Of a stretch of 64,000 nucleotides of DNA, positions 59,971 to 64,000 are shown one piece after another. The stretch's first letter is position 1. Each line of letters begins with the position of its first letter. Origin of the DNA: Saposhnikovia divaricata (taxonomy: Eukaryota > Streptophyta > Magnoliopsida > Apiales > Apiaceae); the NCBI GenBank assembly GCA_036435485.1, contig CM071594.1, forward strand, positions 96,189,001 to 96,253,000, read 5' to 3'. The translations under genes and the position numbers were made by a program. The notes under the pieces are model-generated. The model was given only the letters and a program-made list of their open reading frames with translations. It was not told the DNA's origin and did not search any database.

Positions 59971-60227
59971 TGTAAAATGAATGTCCTAGAATGTTCTTGT
60001 ACATGAATGTCCTAGAAAGTTCATTTGACCTTTCAATTCTTAAGACCTTTGGCTTTTCATTTTTGTAGACTCTTGGCCTTTTGATTCCTTGTAACCTATA
60101 ACTTGTAAGCCTATAAATAGGCTCCATATGTAAACTTGTGAACTTACTTGAAGTAATAGAAATTCTCTTCTTGATCTCTCTCTCTAAATATCTAATATAT
60201 ATTACTAGTTATAATATATTTATAACA
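59971..60227 (+). repeat. 5' LTR of the right-edge copia element
   Basis: About 257 bp, TGTAAAATG...TATAACA. It contains CCTATAAATAGGCTC (60112 area) as a TATA box, so transcription would begin near 60140. The left limit is uncertain by a few bases. Confidence 0.65.
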
Positions 60228-60241
60228 CGTTATCAGCACGA
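60228..60241 (+). promoter_or_regulatory. Putative primer binding site (right-edge copia)
   Basis: CGTTATCAGCACGA follows the LTR end. Its position fits a PBS; the primer tRNA was not determined. Confidence 0.5.
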
Positions 60242-60741
60242 TTTGCTTAAAAAGATTTTTGAAGTTAGTTTGCTGGGAGGTTTGAAGGTTCGCACAAAAT
60301 GGTCACTAGTTTTCTTATCTTCTAAATCCAACTCTAAGGTACGCATCTTTATTAATGGATTTGTTTTTGCCTTTTACATATGTTTTGTGCACTAAATGTA
60401 TAAAATTTTAAGCATGTATGTTAAGCTCCCATATAAAATATTGAAGTCTTATGAATAAAGTGGTTTATGAGATATTGGTTGCATAATATTAAAGATCTAC
60501 ATGACACCATTTACCATCACGTTAATGTATATAATAATTAGTATATATGCAATTCTTAATAAATTTTTTTCATACATATAGACCGAGACATCCTTTAAGT
60601 TTTCTTTAGAATATAGGAAACAATGAGTTTCTTGTTTGTTTATCTATTTGTCTATCTACATATTTTCGCATTATATCCATGTTTGAAATTTAATATTGTT
60701 ATGATTTATTGTTTTAACTTTGTGATTATCTTTTCTTAAGA
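60242..60741 (+). other. Leader of the right-edge copia element
   Basis: 500 bp AT-rich leader between the PBS and gag. The short open frame ending near 60395 is probably not coding. Confidence 0.4.
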
Positions 60742-61728
60742 ATGTCAAACTTTACCAAACTTGAATTTGAGGCTCTTGATATTACCGGAAAGAACTATTT
60801 GTCATGGATATTGGATATCGAAATTCATTTAGCCGCACAAGGTCTTGGAGATACAATCAAAGATGGAAATAAAGAATCTGAATCAAACCGCGCGAAGGCA
60901 ATGATTTTTCTTCGCCGCCACCTCCACGAAGGACTCAAAACTGAATATCTTACGCTGAAAGATCCACTTGAACTTTGGAAAAATTTAAAAGATAGATATG
61001 ATCATCAAAAGACTTTGATTCTTCCAAAAGCTCGTTATGATTGGATGCATTTGAGGCTTCAAGATTTTAAAACCGTTAGTGAATATAACTCTGCACTTTT
61101 TAAAATAACTTCTCAACTAAAATTATGTGGAGAAAATATTATTGACGCAGATATGTTAGAAAAAACTTATTCAACTTTTCATACCTCAAATATACTCCTC
61201 CGGCAACAATATCGTGAAAAAGGTTTTACAAAATATTCAGATTTAATATCATGTCTTCTTGTTGCTGAGCAAAATAATAAGCTTTTGATGAAGAATCACG
61301 AATCTCGCCCTACTGGATATAGCCCTTTCCCTGAAGTAAATGCGGCATCTTATAATTTTGGGCATGGACGCGGTGGTGGACGCGGTGGTGGACGCGGTCG
61401 AGGAAATTTTGTGAGAAACAACCGTTTACTCAAACATAGAAAACAAAATTCCAACCCGAAGTTGGAGATAGTGGAGAAAGATAAAAGAGTATAAAAGAAT
61501 GTTGAGAATGTTTGTTTTCGATATGGAATGAAGGGTCATTGGTCGCGTACCTGTCGTGCGTCCAAACACTTGGTTGACCTATACCAAGCATCCCAGAAGG
61601 AGAAAGAAAAATCTGTTGAAGCAAATTTTGCTTTTCAAGATGATGGACCCGAATACAACCCCTCTAATATGACACACTTGGAAGTGTCTGATTTTTATGA
61701 AATCCCTGAAGGAAGCGGCAATGAATGA
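60742..61728 (+). pseudogene. Gag of the right-edge copia element, one in-frame stop
   Basis: ATG 60742 (MSNFTKLEFEALDI) begins a UBN2-type Gag with NYLSWILDIEIHL and a conserved KARYDWMHLRLQDFKTVSEYNS region (described in parts). A Gly/Arg-rich RNA-binding run GRGGGRGGGRGRG follows (~61370-61410). A TAA at 61492 stops the frame; it continues to a zinc knuckle reading CFRYGMKGHWSRTC, in which the second Cys has become Tyr, and ends at 61728. The lost Cys would weaken RNA binding. The function would be particle formation. Confidence 0.85.
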
Positions 61729-61852
61729 TACATATATTATTATACTTAGTTGGTTGAAAGACTGTTTATCTTAATTTAATTATTATGTGTAAGACTTTAT
61801 GTGCTTAATTATTATGAAATTTCTAATTATGTGTGCTTTTATTTGAAGTGAT

Positions 61853-64000
61853 ATGGATATCTCTCATTCTCGCACTGCTCATAAAATAGATGAAGATACT
61901 TGTCTCGTTGATAGCGCAACTACGCACACTATCCTTAGAAATGAAAAATATTTTACTTCTTTACACAAGTACAAAGGCAATGTTAACACTATATCCGGAA
62001 GTATTAATTTGATTGAAGGCTCTGGAAGAGCTAACTTGTTATTACCTAGAGGAACAAAATTTGTTATAACTGATGCATTGTTCTCTCCAAAATCACAAAG
62101 AAACTTGTTGAGTTTCAAAGATATTCGCAGAAATGGATATCATATTGAAACAATCAGTAAAGAAAATAAAGAATTTCTTTGTATAACATGCATCACTTCG
62201 GGTAAGAAATATATGAAGGAACAACTACCCGCTTTTTCTTCCGGATTATATTATACAAATATATGTGAAATTGAGGCAAATGCAATCGTAAACCAGAAGT
62301 TTACTAATACAAGCAATTTTATTGTTTGGCATGACCGGTTGGGACATCCGGGATCAACTATGATGTGGAGAATTATTGAAAACTCACATGGGCATCCATT
62401 GAAAAACCAGAAGATTTTTCAATTGAATGAATTCTCCTGTGCTGCTTGTTCTCAAGGAAAATTAATAATCAGGCCTTCTTTGGAAAATGTTGGAACAGAA
62501 TCTCCTAGATTTTTAGAACGGATACAGGGTGATATATGTGGGCCCATTCACCCATCATGTGGACCATTTCAATACTTTATGGTATTAATTGATGCATCAA
62601 CTTGATGGTCACATGTGTGCTTACTATCGTCTCGTAACCTGGCGTTTGCGAGACTACTTGTGCAAATTATTCAATTAAGAGCACAATTTCCTGATTATAA
62701 TATCAGTACAATCCGTTTAAACAATGTAGGAGAATTCACATCTAGAGCCTTTAATTAGTACTGTGTGTCAATTGGAATCAATATGAACATCCTGTTGCTC
62801 ATGTTCATACACAGAATGGTCTTGCAGAATCATTCATCAAACGACTCCAATTGATTGCCAGACCATTGATTATGAGAACAAATCTCCCCACTTCAGTTTG
62901 GGGGCATGCTATTTTGCATGCAGCAGCACTTGTACGCATCAGACCTACAAGTTATCATAAATTTTCTCCCCTACAATTGGCTTCCGGAAGAGAGCCTAAT
63001 ATTTCCCATCTGAGAACTTTTGGATGTGCGGTATATGTCCCAATTGCTCCGCCGCAACGAAGAAAGATGGGTCCCCAAAGAAGATTGGGAATATATATCG
63101 GTTATGAATCTCCCTCTATAATAAAATATCTTGAACCATTGACAGGTGATATGTTTACAGCAAGATTTGATGACTGTCATTTTGATGAAACTATTTTTCC
63201 AAAATTAGGGGGAGAGAACAAGATTATCCTTAAATCAGGGGGAGAAAATAAACAACTGGAAAAAGAAATTACATGGAATGCATCAACATTGAATACTTAT
63301 GATCCTCGAACAAACCAATGTGAACTGGAAGTTCAGAAAATTATTCATTTACAAGGCATTCCAAATCAATTGCCTGATGCATTCACTGATTTAAATAGAG
63401 TAACAAAGTCACACGTTCCAGCTGAAAATGCTCCTGCAAAAATAGAAGTCCCTGAAGGACAATTAATTAGAGCAAGTGAGTCAAAACCTCGCATGAAGCG
63501 TGGTAGACCGATCGGTTCCAAAGATAAAAATCCTCGAAAAAGAAAAGGAGCAAAGAGTGAGGATGCCCAAATAGAGGAAATAAAATCTCCAGAATAGACT
63601 CCAGAAGAGTCCTGTGACATGAAAGATGAAACCCCAGAAGAGGATCAGGTACCTGAAAAGGAAAATGAAGAGATCTCAATCAATTATGTTGTCACGGGAA
63701 AAAGATGGAACCGAAATGATATCATCGTCGACAAAAAATTTGCATATAATGTAGCGCTTGATATAATGATTGAAAATGAGGATCTTGAACCAAAATCCGT
63801 TAATAAATGTCGACGTAGAGATGATTGGCCAAAATGGAAAGAAGCAATTGAAAAAGAATTGAGCTCACTTAATAAACATAAGGTTTTTGGACCTGTAGTC
63901 CGAACCCCTGAAGGGATGAAACCCGTTGGTTATAAATGGGTATTTGTACAAAAGAGAAATGACAAAAATGAAATTGTGAGATACAAAGCACGTCTAGTTG
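61853..64000 (+). pseudogene. Pol of the right-edge copia element, partial
   Basis: Protease with VDSATTHTIL (~61910), where the family has D-S-G, so the catalytic Gly is changed. Pre-integrase WHDRLGHPG (~62325), Cys pair CAACSQGK, integrase GDICGP (~62530), NNVGEFTS (~62725) and HTQNGLAESF (~62810). A long charged spacer follows with an AT-hook-like KRGRPIGSKDKNPRKRKG (~63500). RT begins near 63830 (WKEAIEKELSSL, GYKWVF) and is cut by the window end at YKARLV. Stops or shifts at 62605, 62757, about 62780 and 63595. Not functional as read. Confidence 0.85.

Larger units (their letters stand above)
59971..64000 (+). mobile_element. Ty1/copia element, 5' part, cut by the window end
   Basis: A short 5' LTR (59971-60227), a CGTTATCAGCACGA leader, gag and the first part of pol in the usual copia order. 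The 3' half, 3' LTR and target duplication are outside the window, so the LTR start is inferred from TGTAAAATG. All coding parts have breaks. The short LTR and TATCAGCACG leader are typical of one widespread plant copia group, but I do not assign a lineage. Confidence 0.85.

Overview
The window is nuclear DNA of a flowering plant, probably a eudicot (inferred). It is AT-rich and carries Ty1/copia and Ty3/gypsy LTR retrotransposons, a MULE, CACTA sequence, Stowaway MITEs and Helitrons. I found no rRNA, tRNA or CRISPR and no clearly functional host gene. The only non-transposon gene candidate is a two-exon BED-finger/coiled-coil gene at the left edge. The species cannot be named from the sequence alone.

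Layout. 1-1.2 kb: BED-finger gene, minus strand. 1.56-5.05 kb: tandem cluster of non-autonomous Helitrons holding two Stowaway MITEs. 5.6-12.55 kb: a complete Ty1/copia element on the minus strand with two ~1.01 kb LTRs, a perfect 5-bp TSD and an uninterrupted 1436-aa Gag-Pol; this is the only apparently coding-competent element. 13.98-18.61 kb: a ~3.1 kb solo LTR with perfect TSD, interrupted by a 1.49 kb Athila-like solo LTR with its own perfect TSD. 19.2-21.0 kb: deleted MULE with perfect 9-bp TSD and transposase remnants. 21.0-21.7 kb: short LTR relic.

23.39-59.95 kb is a nested stack. A ~1 kb terminal-inverted-repeat element contains a SIRE/Maximus-like copia element (23809-59382, TSD GAAAC). 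That copia element contains three further insertions. (a) CACTA sequence (23850-26815) with mismatched ends has replaced most of its 5' LTR and the start of gag. (b) An Athila-like Ty3/gypsy element (36922-49349) splits its env-like ORF. (c) A pol-less LTR derivative (50947-58599) lies just after the env-like stop. The SIRE-like element also carries an antisense reading frame between pol and the env-like gene. 59.97-64.0 kb: the 5' part of another Ty1/copia element, cut by the window edge.

How the parts relate. Hand counts of LTR divergence suggest the order of insertion: Athila youngest (~0.6%), then the pol-less element (~2%), then the 7-kb copia (~3.3%). The SIRE-like host is older than its guests, but its 5' LTR is too short to date. 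The pol-less element shares a PBS type, a GGGAGGCAACCC motif and a 3' hairpin block with the Athila element, so it probably used Athila-type proteins in trans (inference). Many nonsense codons look like CAG/CAA to TAG/TAA changes, as expected from deamination of methylated transposons.

The most unusual observations are the Athila insertion, whose 5' LTR carries 145 bp of extra internal sequence and has no TSD; the CACTA chimera; the SIRE antisense ORF; and the 1.2-kb pyrimidine-rich block of the pol-less element.
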